A DNA stretch of 64,000 bases from Acinetobacter venetianus RAG-1 = CIP 110063 (GTDB lineage: Bacteria; Pseudomonadota; Gammaproteobacteria; Pseudomonadales; Moraxellaceae): positions 205,586 to 269,585 of the forward strand of contig NZ_KB849556.1 of the NCBI RefSeq assembly GCF_000368585.1, read 5' to 3'. This document shows positions 45,167 through 54,618 of this stretch, one piece after another; within the stretch, counting starts at the first letter, position 1, and every line of letters starts with the position of its first letter. Under the pieces are notes generated by a model, which saw nothing but the letters and a program-made list of their open reading frames with translations, was not told the origin of the DNA and did not search any database. The position numbers and the translations under genes are program-made.

Positions 45167-45913
45167 ATGAAAATAAAAATAAATCAAGAAGCACAAACTT
45201 CCAATCAACTCAGCGAATTGCTGAGATTAAAAAGACAACAGCCGATTATAAAAACACGTTGGATCATTTTACCTTTTATCATATTCGGATTGATGTATGC
45301 GTGGCAGCAGCAATTTTGGACAGCTTGGGTGATTATTCCAATACTTTGGTGTGTGCTTGTTATCAATATTTCATTGCTTACCCGATCTCAACGCGCTCGA
45401 TTACAGACGATTGAACAACTAAAAATAGAGCCGATTTTTTGGAATAAACTTCGCCAGTCTCATCCTGAGCTGACTTTGAAACAACGACAATTAATAGAAG
45501 TGGGTTTTAAGGATTATTTGGCGCTGCATGTTATGCAAAAGCAAGCTTATGCAATGCCATCAAATGCGGTTGATGCACTTTGGCATGTGATGTTGGAGTT
45601 TCCTCAGCAGTATCAGCAATTATGTCGCGTAACACTTGGCCGAGTCCTCAATCACAAACCATATCATTCCATCACTGAATCTGAACAACAAAAACAGTTA
45701 TTCGAATCATGGAAAATAAGCTGTAAATTACATGGATTCGAACCCAAGCATAGTGCTGTCATACCTCGTTTGTTCGTGATAGATCAAGCCTTAGGTTGGG
45801 TTGATGGTCAATACTTTGACTTGGATGAAATGAGCAAAGACTATTCTAAATACCAGCAAGCTCAGTCTTCTTCAAGTTGTGGAAGTAGTTGCAGCAGTTG
45901 CGGAGGCGATTAA
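45167..45913 (+). CDS. Membrane protein with Ser/Cys-rich metal-binding-like tail
   Basis: A 248-residue protein with two N-terminal helices (about 32-48 FIIFGLMYAWQQQFW and 52-72 VIIPILWCVLVINISLLT). The soluble part includes AVDALWHVMLEF and QQYQQLCRVTLGRVLNH, resembling the GRDP-like family with its WH motif. The C-terminus is the striking SSSSCGSSCSSCGGD, with three Cys in the last 12 residues plus Ser/Gly. This could bind metal or be a spacer. Function unknown. It overlaps the convergent LysR gene by 4 bp. Confidence 0.65.
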   Translation: MKIKINQEAQTSNQLSELLRLKRQQPIIKTRWIILPFIIFGLMYAWQQQFWTAWVIIPILWCVLVINISLLTRSQRARLQTIEQLKIEPIFWNKLRQSHPELTLKQRQLIEVGFKDYLALHVMQKQAYAMPSNAVDALWHVMLEFPQQYQQLCRVTLGRVLNHKPYHSITESEQQKQLFESWKISCKLHGFEPKHSAVIPRLFVIDQALGWVDGQYFDLDEMSKDYSKYQQAQSSSSCGSSCSSCGGD

Positions 45914-46773
45914 TCTTTTTGCATCATTTGAATGAGTTCTTCTGCTGCTTTAGATTGAATACGTGCAGGATGCCAAACCATACCCAGTTGGCGATTCATA
46001 TTTAATTGTAAATCGAGCTGTTTCAAATCCTGATTGAGTAACGTCTTTGGTAGAACTGACCATCCCAGACCAATCGAAACCAACATGCGAATTGATTCTA
46101 AGGGATTGTTACTCATCGTGATTTTAGGCTTTAGCCCTTTTTTTTCAAACTCAGCTAAGGTGATTTGACTGGTATAGGTGTGCGCTGATGGCAATAAACT
46201 CGGATAAGCAATTAAGTCTTCTAATGTAAGGTTGCTTTGTTGCGAGAGTGGATGAAATGGTGATGCAACAAAAACTAAAGGATCATTCCAAATAGTTAAA
46301 TAATTAAGTCGATCATCTCCCGTCGGTGGAAGCGTCAGGAAAGCGAGTTCTAATTCACCTGCAAGTACCTGTTCATGTGCTTGTTCTGAATCAACAAAAT
46401 GTACATCTAAAGTGACTTGAGGAAAGAGCTGTACGAAAGCTTTTAGTGGCTCTGCGAGATGGTGCAAACCGATATGATGACTTGTACCAATCTTTAAACG
46501 ACCTTGTACCTGTGCTTGTTCATGACTTAGTGTGTGGTGGATTTCACCGAGCTCATTGAGCCAAGTTTTTACTTTTGGAAGTAAAGAATGCGCTGCATGA
46601 GTTGGTTGAATACCGCGGCCTGCGGATTCAAATAATTTCACACCAAAATAATCTTCTAGGCTATGAATCCGTTTCGTTACCGCTGGCTGAGTAATGAATA
46701 GTTGTTCGGCAGCAATCGAAATTGAACCCGTTTCCATCACTTTAACAAATGCTTCAAAAGCGGCAAGATTCAT
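45910..46773 (-). CDS. LysR-family transcriptional regulator
   Basis: A 287-residue LysR-type regulator. HTH at residues 1-60 (NLAAFEAFVKVMETGSISIA, FITQPAVTKRIHSLEDYFGV). The effector domain includes LKIGTSHHIGLHHLAEPLK and SIGLGWSVLPKTLLN, most like the CysB/CbbR-type groups with a C-terminal ligand domain. The target is unknown; the DUF2061 gene lies 118 bp away with the same orientation, upstream. Start ATG 46773. Confidence 0.85.
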   Translation of the reverse strand: MNLAAFEAFVKVMETGSISIAAEQLFITQPAVTKRIHSLEDYFGVKLFESAGRGIQPTHAAHSLLPKVKTWLNELGEIHHTLSHEQAQVQGRLKIGTSHHIGLHHLAEPLKAFVQLFPQVTLDVHFVDSEQAHEQVLAGELELAFLTLPPTGDDRLNYLTIWNDPLVFVASPFHPLSQQSNLTLEDLIAYPSLLPSAHTYTSQITLAEFEKKGLKPKITMSNNPLESIRMLVSIGLGWSVLPKTLLNQDLKQLDLQLNMNRQLGMVWHPARIQSKAAEELIQMMQKD

Positions 46774-46890
46774 AGTTTAGACTCGAAAATCATTAAAATT
46801 TAGATGTTTGTTCTGAGACATATATAGCTGACTATTTTAGGTAAAAGCGCTGAACAAATATAGTTTAAGCTGTATATGTATAATTAAAAG

Positions 46891-47109
46891 TTAGACTTTT
46901 TGCTCAGTTCTATTCCAAATTTTTTCATGGAAGAAGAATGCAAAGGCTTGTACTGTGGGCTCAAGCAAGCTCAAAGTCACTGCCATGATCAGATTTCCTG
47001 TTACAACATAGGCAACCAGCATTGCTACTGTGATATGCATGAAGTAGTAACTTAACGTTTTTTTTAAAGTTCGTTGATTGTTAATCACGAATTGCTGAAT
47101 ATTTGCCAT
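46891..47109 (-). CDS. DUF2061 small membrane protein
   Basis: A 72-residue protein with two helices and the DUF2061 pattern: QRTLKKTLSYYFMHITVAM, then LVAYVVTGNLIMAVTLSLLEP and FAFFFHEKIWNR. Starts at 47109 (MANIQQF) or 47121 are possible. Function unknown. A strong Fur-box-like sequence (47138-47156) lies directly upstream, so it may be an iron-regulated gene. Confidence 0.8.
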   Translation of the reverse strand: MANIQQFVINNQRTLKKTLSYYFMHITVAMLVAYVVTGNLIMAVTLSLLEPTVQAFAFFFHEKIWNRTEQKV

Positions 47110-47137
47110 TGCTGTCACCATCTTAAATCTTATTTAT

Positions 47138-47156
47138 ATAAATAATAATCATTATC
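47138..47156 (-). promoter_or_regulatory. Fur-box-like operator upstream of the DUF2061 gene
   Basis: Matches the 19-bp Fur consensus (GATAATGATAATCATTATC) at 15 of 19 positions by eye. It lies about 30-45 bp before the DUF2061 gene start. Confidence 0.55.
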
Positions 47157-47353
47157 ATTTAAGAAGTAAAAAAGAAATTTCAATTGATGATGATTGGATT
47201 TGCAGATTTTAGTATTTGTCGGTATCTAATTTCATCTGTTTGGTTATTCATGAATTTTGGTGGATGTTTTTATATCTATAATTTTATTTAAAAAATTATG
47301 ATGTTTGCTGTATCATTTTGATAGATTATAAAAGTTTATAAAAAGAAATTCGT

Positions 47354-47974
47354 ATGTCAAAGCAGCTAGAACTTATATCTGGAAAAATAAATTCAATTAG
47401 AAAAACGGAAGAGGGGACAATTAATTGGTTTGATAACAAACTAAGAATTATTAAACGTATTCAGGTCATAGATTATCAAGCAAATTTGGATAATAAGCCA
47501 ATTCGATTTGTGATCAGCCAAGCATTGTTAAATTCTGTTGGAAATGTGGATGTCATTGCTTTTAAAGAGCTTGATTGCGGAAAACACTTGGTTGTAGCAG
47601 TTAAACAAAATCAACTTATATATTTAAATCCATACTTACATGACCGTGCAGCGAATCCTAACCATGCTTTCACCATCGAATTTTGGCACATTTTACTAAC
47701 TTTATTTTTTGTTTTGTCTCACTCTATGCGTGAGGATAGCACTTTTGTTGGAGTTTCTATTCTTGGTTTTACAGTATTGACTTTTAGCTGTTGTTTCTCT
47801 GGATATCAAAAGTTGAATAAGGAGATTAAATGGAGAAAAGAGATGCGTCGAAAAATTTTAAAGTTTTACGACTTGCCTGAAAACCTAGAATCTAAGATTT
47901 TTAATAAAAAATGGCGGTACAGAAATGCTATTGGGGTTGTAGACTTATTTAAACTTGAACTTCGAGGCAAGTAA
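47354..47974 (+). CDS. Uncharacterised two-helix membrane protein
   Basis: A 206-residue protein. The N-terminal 100 residues are polar and beta-rich (LELISGKINSIRKTEEGT, INWFDNKLRIIKRIQVIDYQAN). Two helices follow at about 115-132 (FWHILLTLFFVLSHSM) and 137-158 (STFVGVSILGFTVLTFSCCFSG). The basic C-terminus (KWRKEMRRKILKFYDLPE) faces the cytosol by charge. I do not recognise a family. It is AT-rich relative to neighbours and stands alone between DUF2061 and leuC, possibly a newer insertion. Confidence 0.6.
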   Translation: MSKQLELISGKINSIRKTEEGTINWFDNKLRIIKRIQVIDYQANLDNKPIRFVISQALLNSVGNVDVIAFKELDCGKHLVVAVKQNQLIYLNPYLHDRAANPNHAFTIEFWHILLTLFFVLSHSMREDSTFVGVSILGFTVLTFSCCFSGYQKLNKEIKWRKEMRRKILKFYDLPENLESKIFNKKWRYRNAIGVVDLFKLELRGK

Positions 47975-48147
47975 TAATTTAAGTTTTAGAGCATCATCAG
48001 ATATTAAGATAGTGATGGAATTAAATCATTCCTAAAAGTTTTTTAATTAATAAAAATGATAAATTAGATTTATGTGAAACAGTTGTTATAATCAAGCTAA
48101 GATTACAAATACCTAGTCCTATGGCAAGCACTACGGAGAGCGAAGAC

Positions 48148-49566
48148 ATGGCAGGCAAAACATTATATGACAAATTATGGGATGATCATTTAGTCACTGA
48201 GCGTGATGATGGATCGTGTTTAATTTACATTGATCGTCATTTATTACATGAAGTGACTAGTCCACAAGCATTTGAAGGTTTACAGCTTGCAGGACGTAAA
48301 CCATGGCGTTTAAGTGCCAATGTCGCAACACCTGACCACAATGTACCGACCTCTAAAAAGGAACGTGAACAAGGTATTGCAGGGATTGAAGATGATACCT
48401 CACGTATCCAAGTTCAAACCTTAGATGATAACTGTAAAACTTTTAATATCACTGAGTTTGGTATCAACGATATTCGTCAAGGGATTGCGCATGTAGTTGG
48501 GCCAGAGCAAGGTTTGACCTTACCTGGTATGACCGTTGTTTGTGGTGATTCACATACAGCAACACATGGCGCTTTTGGTTGTTTAGCACATGGTATCGGT
48601 ACATCTGAAGTTGAGCATGTATTGGCAACACAATGCTTAGTACAAAAGAAATCTAAGAACATGTTAGTGCGTGTTGATGGTGTATTGGGTACAGGCGTCA
48701 CGTCAAAAGATGTTGTTTTGGCAATCATTGGCAAGATTGGTACAGCGGGGGGTACTGGTTATGCGATTGAGTTCGGTGGTCAAGTTTTCCGTGATATGTC
48801 GATTGAAGGGCGTATGACAGTATGTAACATGGCAATCGAAGCGGGTGCACGTGTGGGCATGGTAGCTGTAGATGATAAAACGATTGCTTATGTCAAAGAC
48901 CGCAACTATGCGCCACAAGGCGAAGAGTGGAATCAAGCAGTCGAGTATTGGAACACGTTGCATTCAGACGAAGATGCCGTATTTGATGCAGTTGTTGTGT
49001 TGAATGGTGCAGAGATCGAACCTCAAGTGTCTTGGGGAACGTCTCCAGAAATGGTGATTCCTGTTTCTCAAGCTGTTCCGACCTTAGAACAAGCAAAAGA
49101 TGATGTGCAGCGTAATGATTGGACGCGTGCTTACCAATACATGGGCTTAACTGCAGGTCAGGCATTGGCAGATATCCAATTAGACCGCGTGTTTATTGGT
49201 TCATGTACCAATTCTCGTATTGAAGACATTCGTGCTGCGGCTGAAGTTGTGAAAGGTCGTAAAGTCGCGTCAAGTATTAAACAAGCGATGATCGTGCCGG
49301 GTTCAGGTTTAGTGAAACAACAAGCTGAGAATGAAGGTTTAGACCAAATCTTCTTAGAGGCAGGTTTTGAATGGCGTGAACCAGGTTGTTCAATGTGTTT
49401 GGCGATGAATGCAGATAAATTACAACCAGGTGAGCATTGTGCATCGACTTCAAATCGTAACTTTGAAGGTCGTCAGGGTAATGGTGGGCGTACACATTTA
49501 GTAAGTCCAGCGATGGCGGCAGCGGCGGCGATTGCAGGTCATTTTGTTGATGTTCGTTCATTCTAA
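48148..49566 (+). CDS. leuC: 3-isopropylmalate dehydratase large subunit
   Basis: A 472-residue aconitase-type enzyme of leucine biosynthesis: isomerises 2- to 3-isopropylmalate with LeuD. Cluster ligand motifs are [13 protein letters not shown] and [11 protein letters not shown]. Substrate-site motifs include [24 protein letters not shown]. The frame starts at 48121, but GGAG (48135-48138) before ATG 48148 and the family start [12 protein letters not shown] support 48148. leuD follows after 12 bp. Confidence 0.97.
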   Translation: MAGKTLYDKLWDDHLVTERDDGSCLIYIDRHLLHEVTSPQAFEGLQLAGRKPWRLSANVATPDHNVPTSKKEREQGIAGIEDDTSRIQVQTLDDNCKTFNITEFGINDIRQGIAHVVGPEQGLTLPGMTVVCGDSHTATHGAFGCLAHGIGTSEVEHVLATQCLVQKKSKNMLVRVDGVLGTGVTSKDVVLAIIGKIGTAGGTGYAIEFGGQVFRDMSIEGRMTVCNMAIEAGARVGMVAVDDKTIAYVKDRNYAPQGEEWNQAVEYWNTLHSDEDAVFDAVVVLNGAEIEPQVSWGTSPEMVIPVSQAVPTLEQAKDDVQRNDWTRAYQYMGLTAGQALADIQLDRVFIGSCTNSRIEDIRAAAEVVKGRKVASSIKQAMIVPGSGLVKQQAENEGLDQIFLEAGFEWREPGCSMCLAMNADKLQPGEHCASTSNRNFEGRQGNGGRTHLVSPAMAAAAAIAGHFVDVRSF

Positions 49567-49578
49567 GGGAGCAAAGTC

Positions 49579-50226
49579 ATGGAAAAATATACTGTAGAAC
49601 AAGGTATTGTTGCGCCTTTAGACCGTGCCAATGTAGATACGGATTTAATTATTCCGAAGCAGTTTTTGAAATCGATCAAACGTACGGGATTTGGCGATAA
49701 CTTATTTGATGAGTTACGTTATTTAGATGAGGGTTATTTAGGACAAGATATTAGTAAGCGTCCAAAGAATCCTGACTTTGTTTTGAATAAACCGCGTTTT
49801 CAAGGCTCAACTATTTTATTGGCTCGTACCAATTTCGGTTGTGGCTCAAGTCGTGAACATGCACCTTGGGCACTCAATGAATACGGTTTCCGTACCGTGA
49901 TCGCACCTAGCTTTGCTGATATTTTCTTTAATAACTGCTTTAAGAATGGCATGTTACCTGTGATCTTGTCAGAGGAGATCGTTGATCAGTTATTTAAAGA
50001 GTGTGAACAAGAAGGTTATCAGCTTACGATTGATTTAGATGCACAAGAAGTACGTACACCGAAAGGCGAAGCATTTAAATTTGAAATTGATCCATTCCGT
50101 AAACATTGTTTACTCAATGGTTTGGATGATATTGGTTTGACATTGCAAGCTGCGGATGACATCCGTGCTTTTGAGGAAAAAGCAAAACAAGCACGTCCTT
50201 GGGTATTTAAGGATATCAAAGCTTAA
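49579..50226 (+). CDS. leuD: 3-isopropylmalate dehydratase small subunit
   Basis: A 215-residue partner of LeuC that completes the isopropylmalate isomerase. Motifs: [21 protein letters not shown] and [19 protein letters not shown]. It is preceded by AAGGGAGC. It lies 12 bp from leuC; the putative lipoprotein gene follows after 149 bp, then leuB. Confidence 0.97.
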   Translation: MEKYTVEQGIVAPLDRANVDTDLIIPKQFLKSIKRTGFGDNLFDELRYLDEGYLGQDISKRPKNPDFVLNKPRFQGSTILLARTNFGCGSSREHAPWALNEYGFRTVIAPSFADIFFNNCFKNGMLPVILSEEIVDQLFKECEQEGYQLTIDLDAQEVRTPKGEAFKFEIDPFRKHCLLNGLDDIGLTLQAADDIRAFEEKAKQARPWVFKDIKA

Positions 50227-50375
50227 GTCTCACTTACATTTTTTAAATGTAAACATGACTAAATGTCGAGGGACATTTTAAACATAGCCGTAGCGCAGAG
50301 ATTGAACTCTTGTTAACATGCTAGCGAAGAAGATTTGCTTGCATGTTTGCATGATATGAGGACTGGGCTTGAATA

Positions 50376-50951
50376 ATGAAAACAAAATTCGCTCGCAGTA
50401 TTTTGCTGTGTTTAAGTGTGGGTACAACGTTAACTGCGTGTCAAAACACAACGACTGTGGTTGACCAAGTTCGTATTGCACAAAATACATTAGAAGACAA
50501 AGCGAACAATGCGACTTTATATTGTTCAGGCGTGGATAATTGTGAATTCGAAAGAATTAATGATATTGGTGTGATTGATGCTAAATCGCATCGTGTAAGC
50601 CAACAGGCCATAGAAAAAGGCATTGTTCGGTTACATGGTTCGATTTTAAGCCGAAATCAACAGGTTTACTTGAGTGTACCTGCTAAGCAATATGAAGTGG
50701 TTATTCGCTATTATCCAATTTCCCCAGATCGTGCTGAAACTTTTCATATCATCCATGCGTTTAAACCGCATACGCGCTATACCTTTAAAATGTACCGAGA
50801 TAGAGCAAATCGTGTAGAAAACTTGCTTAATGCATCAGCTCCAGATCCTTTGTGTGTTGATCTATTGCAAGAAGAGCGCATGATTCGTCGATTCTGCCGT
50901 CCGTATGATGTAAAGACAGGTTTGGGCGAATTTGTTGAAAAAAAGATTTAA
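50376..50951 (+). CDS. Uncharacterised lipoprotein within the leu cluster
   Basis: A 191-residue protein with a short signal peptide ending in the lipobox LTAC, followed by QNTTT. The mature domain is mixed, with CSGVDNCEFERINDIGVID and YPISPDRAETFHIIHAFKPHTRYTFKMY. I do not recognise a family. It lies between leuD and leuB, all in the same direction, 149 bp from leuD and 45 bp from leuB. A link to leucine synthesis is not suggested by sequence; shared transcription may only be positional. Confidence 0.72.
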   Translation: MKTKFARSILLCLSVGTTLTACQNTTTVVDQVRIAQNTLEDKANNATLYCSGVDNCEFERINDIGVIDAKSHRVSQQAIEKGIVRLHGSILSRNQQVYLSVPAKQYEVVIRYYPISPDRAETFHIIHAFKPHTRYTFKMYRDRANRVENLLNASAPDPLCVDLLQEERMIRRFCRPYDVKTGLGEFVEKKI

Positions 50952-50996
50952 TCAAATAGCAGCTTGAATGCTGTGTGGATGAAATTGGAAAAGTAG

Positions 50997-52076
50997 ATGT
51001 CAAAACATATTTTAATTTTAGCGGGTGATGGGATTGGTCCTGAAATTGTTGGTGCTGCTGAGAAAGTACTGACAAAGGTCAATGATAAATTTAATTTAGG
51101 TTTGACATGGGAACATGGTTTACTGGGTGGCTCAGCAATTGATGCCCATGGTGAACCATATCCAGCAGTGACAAGTGCACAAGCTCAAAAAGCAGATGCG
51201 ATTTTATTGGGTGCTGTAGGCGGACCTAAATGGGACACGATTGAACGTTCAATTCGTCCAGAACGTGGATTGTTGAAAATCCGTAGTGAATTAAATTTAT
51301 TCGCAAATTTACGTCCAGCAATTCTTTATCCTCAATTGGCAGATGCTTCGAGCTTAAAACCAGAAGTTGTTGCTGGTTTAGATATTCTGATTGTTCGTGA
51401 ATTAACAGGTGGTATTTACTTTGGTCAACCACGTGGTATCCGAGAATTAGAAAACGGTGAAAAACAAGGTTATAACACTGACGTTTATTCAGAAAGTGAA
51501 ATTAAACGTATCGCCAAAGTTGCTTTTGAATTAGCTGGCTTGCGTGGTGGAAAAGTTTGTTCTGTTGATAAAGCAAATGTATTGGAGGTTACTGAGCTTT
51601 GGAAGCAAACAGTGACTGACTTACAACAAGCACAGTATTCAAATATTCAGCTTTCACATATGTATGTCGATAATGCAGCAATGCAACTTGTTCGTGCACC
51701 AAAACAATTTGATGTCATCGTAACAGGTAACTTATTTGGTGATATCTTGTCTGACGAAGCAGCAATGTTGACGGGTTCAATTGGCATGTTGCCTTCAGCA
51801 TCTTTAGATGAAAATGGTAAAGGTATGTATGAACCTTGCCATGGGTCAGCACCAGATATCGCTGGAAAAAATGTTGCAAACCCACTTGCAACGATTTTAT
51901 CTGTTGCGATGATGTTGCGTTATACCTTCCGTGAAGAAGCTGCGGCAAAAGCGATTGAAGATGCAGTAGGTCAAGTTTTAGACCAAGGTTTGCGTACAGC
52001 AGATATTATGTCAGAAGGAATGAGCAAAGTCGGTACAGATGCAATGGGCGATGCTGTTGTTGCTGTGTTAGGCTAA
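50997..52076 (+). CDS. leuB: 3-isopropylmalate dehydrogenase
   Basis: A 359-residue NAD-dependent enzyme that oxidatively decarboxylates 3-isopropylmalate. Family motifs: [50 protein letters not shown] and the C-terminal region beginning [19 protein letters not shown]. The start follows the lipoprotein gene by 45 bp. A terminator follows (52090-52117). Confidence 0.97.
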   Translation: MSKHILILAGDGIGPEIVGAAEKVLTKVNDKFNLGLTWEHGLLGGSAIDAHGEPYPAVTSAQAQKADAILLGAVGGPKWDTIERSIRPERGLLKIRSELNLFANLRPAILYPQLADASSLKPEVVAGLDILIVRELTGGIYFGQPRGIRELENGEKQGYNTDVYSESEIKRIAKVAFELAGLRGGKVCSVDKANVLEVTELWKQTVTDLQQAQYSNIQLSHMYVDNAAMQLVRAPKQFDVIVTGNLFGDILSDEAAMLTGSIGMLPSASLDENGKGMYEPCHGSAPDIAGKNVANPLATILSVAMMLRYTFREEAAAKAIEDAVGQVLDQGLRTADIMSEGMSKVGTDAMGDAVVAVLG

Positions 52077-52089
52077 AAATCTGATCTAT

Positions 52090-52117
52090 AAAAAATGCAG
52101 CGTGTGCTGCATTTTTT
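52090..52117. terminator. Terminator between leuB and the small lipoprotein gene
   Basis: aaaaaatgcagc/gctgcatttttt stem with 4-nt loop; A/T runs on both sides. Confidence 0.85.
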
Positions 52118-52125
52118 ATTTGTTG

Positions 52126-52515
52126 TTAGCAGGCTTTTCCTTCATAACGAATAGAACGTGCAATTTTTTGCTGATCAAGCTCAAAAATAATATGGCAGTA
52201 AAAATTGACATCGTAAGATTGGCTATATGTCGTAACTGTTGAAAGGCGAGAACCATCTGAAGTTCCCATATTCATTGGAATAGGAATATTAATTGGGCGA
52301 AGTACGGTAAAAACTAACTGCTGGTCAGTTTGGGTTGGTTGTTTTAGAGTTTGGAAGCCTAGGCTCTTGAGATTAAGATTTTGCTGAATGTTATCTGCTG
52401 ATTGACCGATATAAGGTTGTAAGTAGTCTTGTAGTTGAACCGAGCGCCAGCCAGGGGTTGCACAGCCTTGTAAAATGAGCGCTATAGATAATATATAAAA
52501 CTTATAATTCCGCAT
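52126..52515 (-). CDS. Uncharacterised small lipoprotein
   Basis: A 129-residue lipoprotein with signal peptide ending in the lipobox LQGC (IALILQGCATPGW). The rest is mostly polar, including PTQTDQQLVFTVLRPINIPIPMN and a C-terminal Cys (YEGKAC). No family recognised. It is convergent with leuB and upstream of nothing else on its strand. Confidence 0.65.
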   Translation of the reverse strand: MRNYKFYILSIALILQGCATPGWRSVQLQDYLQPYIGQSADNIQQNLNLKSLGFQTLKQPTQTDQQLVFTVLRPINIPIPMNMGTSDGSRLSTVTTYSQSYDVNFYCHIIFELDQQKIARSIRYEGKAC

Positions 52516-52677
52516 GAATATTCCTTTATTTCTAAAATAAATCTTTGAATTTATTATAATCGATCACTATTCTAATCGGGAAACAAAAATATACAAACTT
52601 GTCTATTTCTGAGTAATGTTCAAGCATAACAAAATGTGATTAGATATGTCGCATAATTAAGTTATCGAGAAAATTTG

Positions 52678-53049
52678 ATGCATAAGATAGTGCTTGGTCT
52701 TTTGTGTTATGTCGTTGCGACATTAAGCTATGCAGATAATTGTGATAAAGCGCGTAATACTTATGATGATATTTACTGCACTAATAAGATTTATGCCAGT
52801 GCTGATGCTGACTTAAATAAGAATTATCAGCAGTTACGCAAACATCTCAATGAAACGCAACAAAAGATTCTAAAAAAGTCGCAGCTGGCTTGGATACGTC
52901 ATCGGGATGCAAGTTGTACCGATTCGCAGCAAAACAGCGTTGATGTGGAATGTCGGTTGAGCACTACTCAGGAACGCAACCATTGGCTATTAGAGCGCCT
53001 ACGCGAGTGCCAAACTGTAGGGTGTAAAACCACACGTCTGAGCGAATAA
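52678..53049 (+). CDS. Lysozyme-inhibitor LprI-like (DUF1311) protein
   Basis: A 123-residue exported protein. Residues 1-18 form a signal peptide (IVLGLLCYVVATLSYA). The mature DUF1311 domain has LNKNYQQLRKHLNETQQKIL and SQLAWIRHRDASC, with four or more cysteines for disulfides. The family includes LprI-like lysozyme inhibitors and YecT-like proteins. Function here is inferred. It starts at ATG 52678 and ends before a strong terminator. Confidence 0.83.
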   Translation: MHKIVLGLLCYVVATLSYADNCDKARNTYDDIYCTNKIYASADADLNKNYQQLRKHLNETQQKILKKSQLAWIRHRDASCTDSQQNSVDVECRLSTTQERNHWLLERLRECQTVGCKTTRLSE

Positions 53050-53064
53050 TTTAAGAATAAGCGT

Positions 53065-53093
53065 AAAAAAAGCCACAATCATGTGGCTTTTTT
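53065..53093 (+). terminator. Terminator after the LprI-like gene
   Basis: aaaaaagccaca/tgtggctttttt stem with 4-nt loop; also serves infA on the minus strand. Confidence 0.85.
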
Positions 53094-53110
53094 GCATTCA
53101 CTAATCTGAC

Positions 53111-53332
53111 TTAGCGCGCACGATAAGTGATACGACCCTTAGTTAAGTCATAAGGTGTCATTTCAACTTTAACACTGTCACCTGTCAAAATACGGATGTA
53201 GTGTTTACGCATTTTACCAGAAATGTGTGCAATAACTTCGTGACCGTTTTCTAAACGTACACGGAACATCGTATTAGGAAGCGTTTCGGTGACAACGCCT
53301 TCGAACTCAATGAGTTCCTCTTTATTGGCCAT
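53111..53332 (-). CDS. infA: Translation initiation factor IF-1
   Basis: A 73-residue OB-fold factor that assists IF-2 and IF-3 on the 30S subunit. Characteristic segments are [29 protein letters not shown], shortened here to [15 protein letters not shown], and [19 protein letters not shown], ending [11 protein letters not shown]. It is divergent from the AraC regulator and close to the LprI-like gene. Confidence 0.97.
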   Translation of the reverse strand: MANKEELIEFEGVVTETLPNTMFRVRLENGHEVIAHISGKMRKHYIRILTGDSVKVEMTPYDLTKGRITYRAR

Positions 53333-53562
53333 AGCCTACCTGATGATCAAATTGGAAAGGCGCAAATTATAGTCAATTTATTTGAAATTTACAAGACGCT
53401 CTCTTAGCAAAGCTTGTACAGATGAATTGGAAAAAACTGTCAGACAATCCTCATTTTTTTTTAACAAAAGAAGCAGAATAGTGTTGTCAGTTTGGTCAAT
53501 CAACGTTAATCTAAAATTATTGTTTATTGTCACAATAACGTATCTACAGGGAAGGGCACTGC

Positions 53563-54570
53563 GTGGGTCAGTTAACAGATGCATCGGTTGTATTGCGCTT
53601 TGGTTATCAGGCAATTCGTAAAGCAGGATTACCAACTGAAGAGATTCTAACAAAAGCAGGTGTAGCACTAAATCAAGTTGATACAAATGCAAGAACCCCA
53701 CTGAGTGCACAAAATGCATTCTGGATTGCGGCACAGGAAGTGAGCAATGACCCAGATATCGGTTTGCATTTAGGTGAGCATTTACCACTGTATCGTGGTC
53801 AAGTGATCGAGCATTTGTTTATCAGTAGTGAGACTTTTGGTGAGGGGCTCAAGCGAGCTTTGGCTTATCAGCGTTTAATTAGTGATGCTTTTGACGCTAA
53901 GTTGGTGATTGAAGATGGGCGTTGTTACTTAAGTAACGGCGAACAGTATTGGTCTGATAATTTAGTGAATCGCCATTTTTCTGAATGTGCGATGTCAGGA
54001 ATCTTACGTTTTTTTAAATTTATTACGGAAGGTCAGTTTCAACCGATTTTCATTGATTTTAATTTCAATGAGGGTGCGGATGATGACGAGTATTTCCGTG
54101 TTTATGGATGCTCAGTTAGTTTAGGTCAGAGAGAAACGCGCTTATATTTTGATATGGCAGTTTTGGACTATCCTTTATGGCAGGCTGAACCTGAATTACT
54201 ACAATTACATGAGCAGCTTGCAATTGAAAAGCTGCAAGAACTTGCTCGTTATGATTTAGTCGGTGAAGTACGCCGTGCAATCGGCTCAACACTTGAAAGT
54301 GGTGAGACAACGTTAGAAACAGTGGCTGCACAACTTAGTATTACGCCACGCCGTTTAAGAACACAGTTAAGCGAAGCGAATACTAGTTTTCAGCAAATTT
54401 TATCGGACTATCGTTGTCGTTTAGCGAAAAAGTTATTGGCAAATACCAATGAAAGCGTAGAGCGTATTGTGTATTTAACGGGTTTCTCTGAACCAAGTAC
54501 GTTCTATCGAGCATTTAAACGTTGGACGAATGAAACACCAGTTGAGTATCGGAAGCGTAAACAACGTTAA
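53563..54570 (+). CDS. AraC-family transcriptional regulator
   Basis: A 335-residue regulator. The N-terminal Arabinose_bd (PF12625-type) domain includes VALNQVDTNARTPLSAQN and FWIAAQEVSNDPDIGLHLGEHLP. The C-terminal HTH_18 has LETVAAQLSITPRRLRTQLS and VERIVYLTGFSEPSTFYRAFKRWT. The start is GTG at 53563 (with gaaggg upstream), as in related proteins. The regulated gene is not clear; the neighbours are infA and truA. Confidence 0.85.
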   Translation: MGQLTDASVVLRFGYQAIRKAGLPTEEILTKAGVALNQVDTNARTPLSAQNAFWIAAQEVSNDPDIGLHLGEHLPLYRGQVIEHLFISSETFGEGLKRALAYQRLISDAFDAKLVIEDGRCYLSNGEQYWSDNLVNRHFSECAMSGILRFFKFITEGQFQPIFIDFNFNEGADDDEYFRVYGCSVSLGQRETRLYFDMAVLDYPLWQAEPELLQLHEQLAIEKLQELARYDLVGEVRRAIGSTLESGETTLETVAAQLSITPRRLRTQLSEANTSFQQILSDYRCRLAKKLLANTNESVERIVYLTGFSEPSTFYRAFKRWTNETPVEYRKRKQR

Positions 54571-54586
54571 TGGTGTGAGGAATTTT

Positions 54587-54618
54587 AAAGCCTTATCGTT
54601 ATTGATAAGGCTTTTTTT
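54587..54618. terminator. Bidirectional terminator, AraC regulator / truA
   Basis: aaagccttatc/gataaggcttt stem with 6-nt loop and T-run on the plus strand. It overlaps the first base of the truA stop region. Confidence 0.8.
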
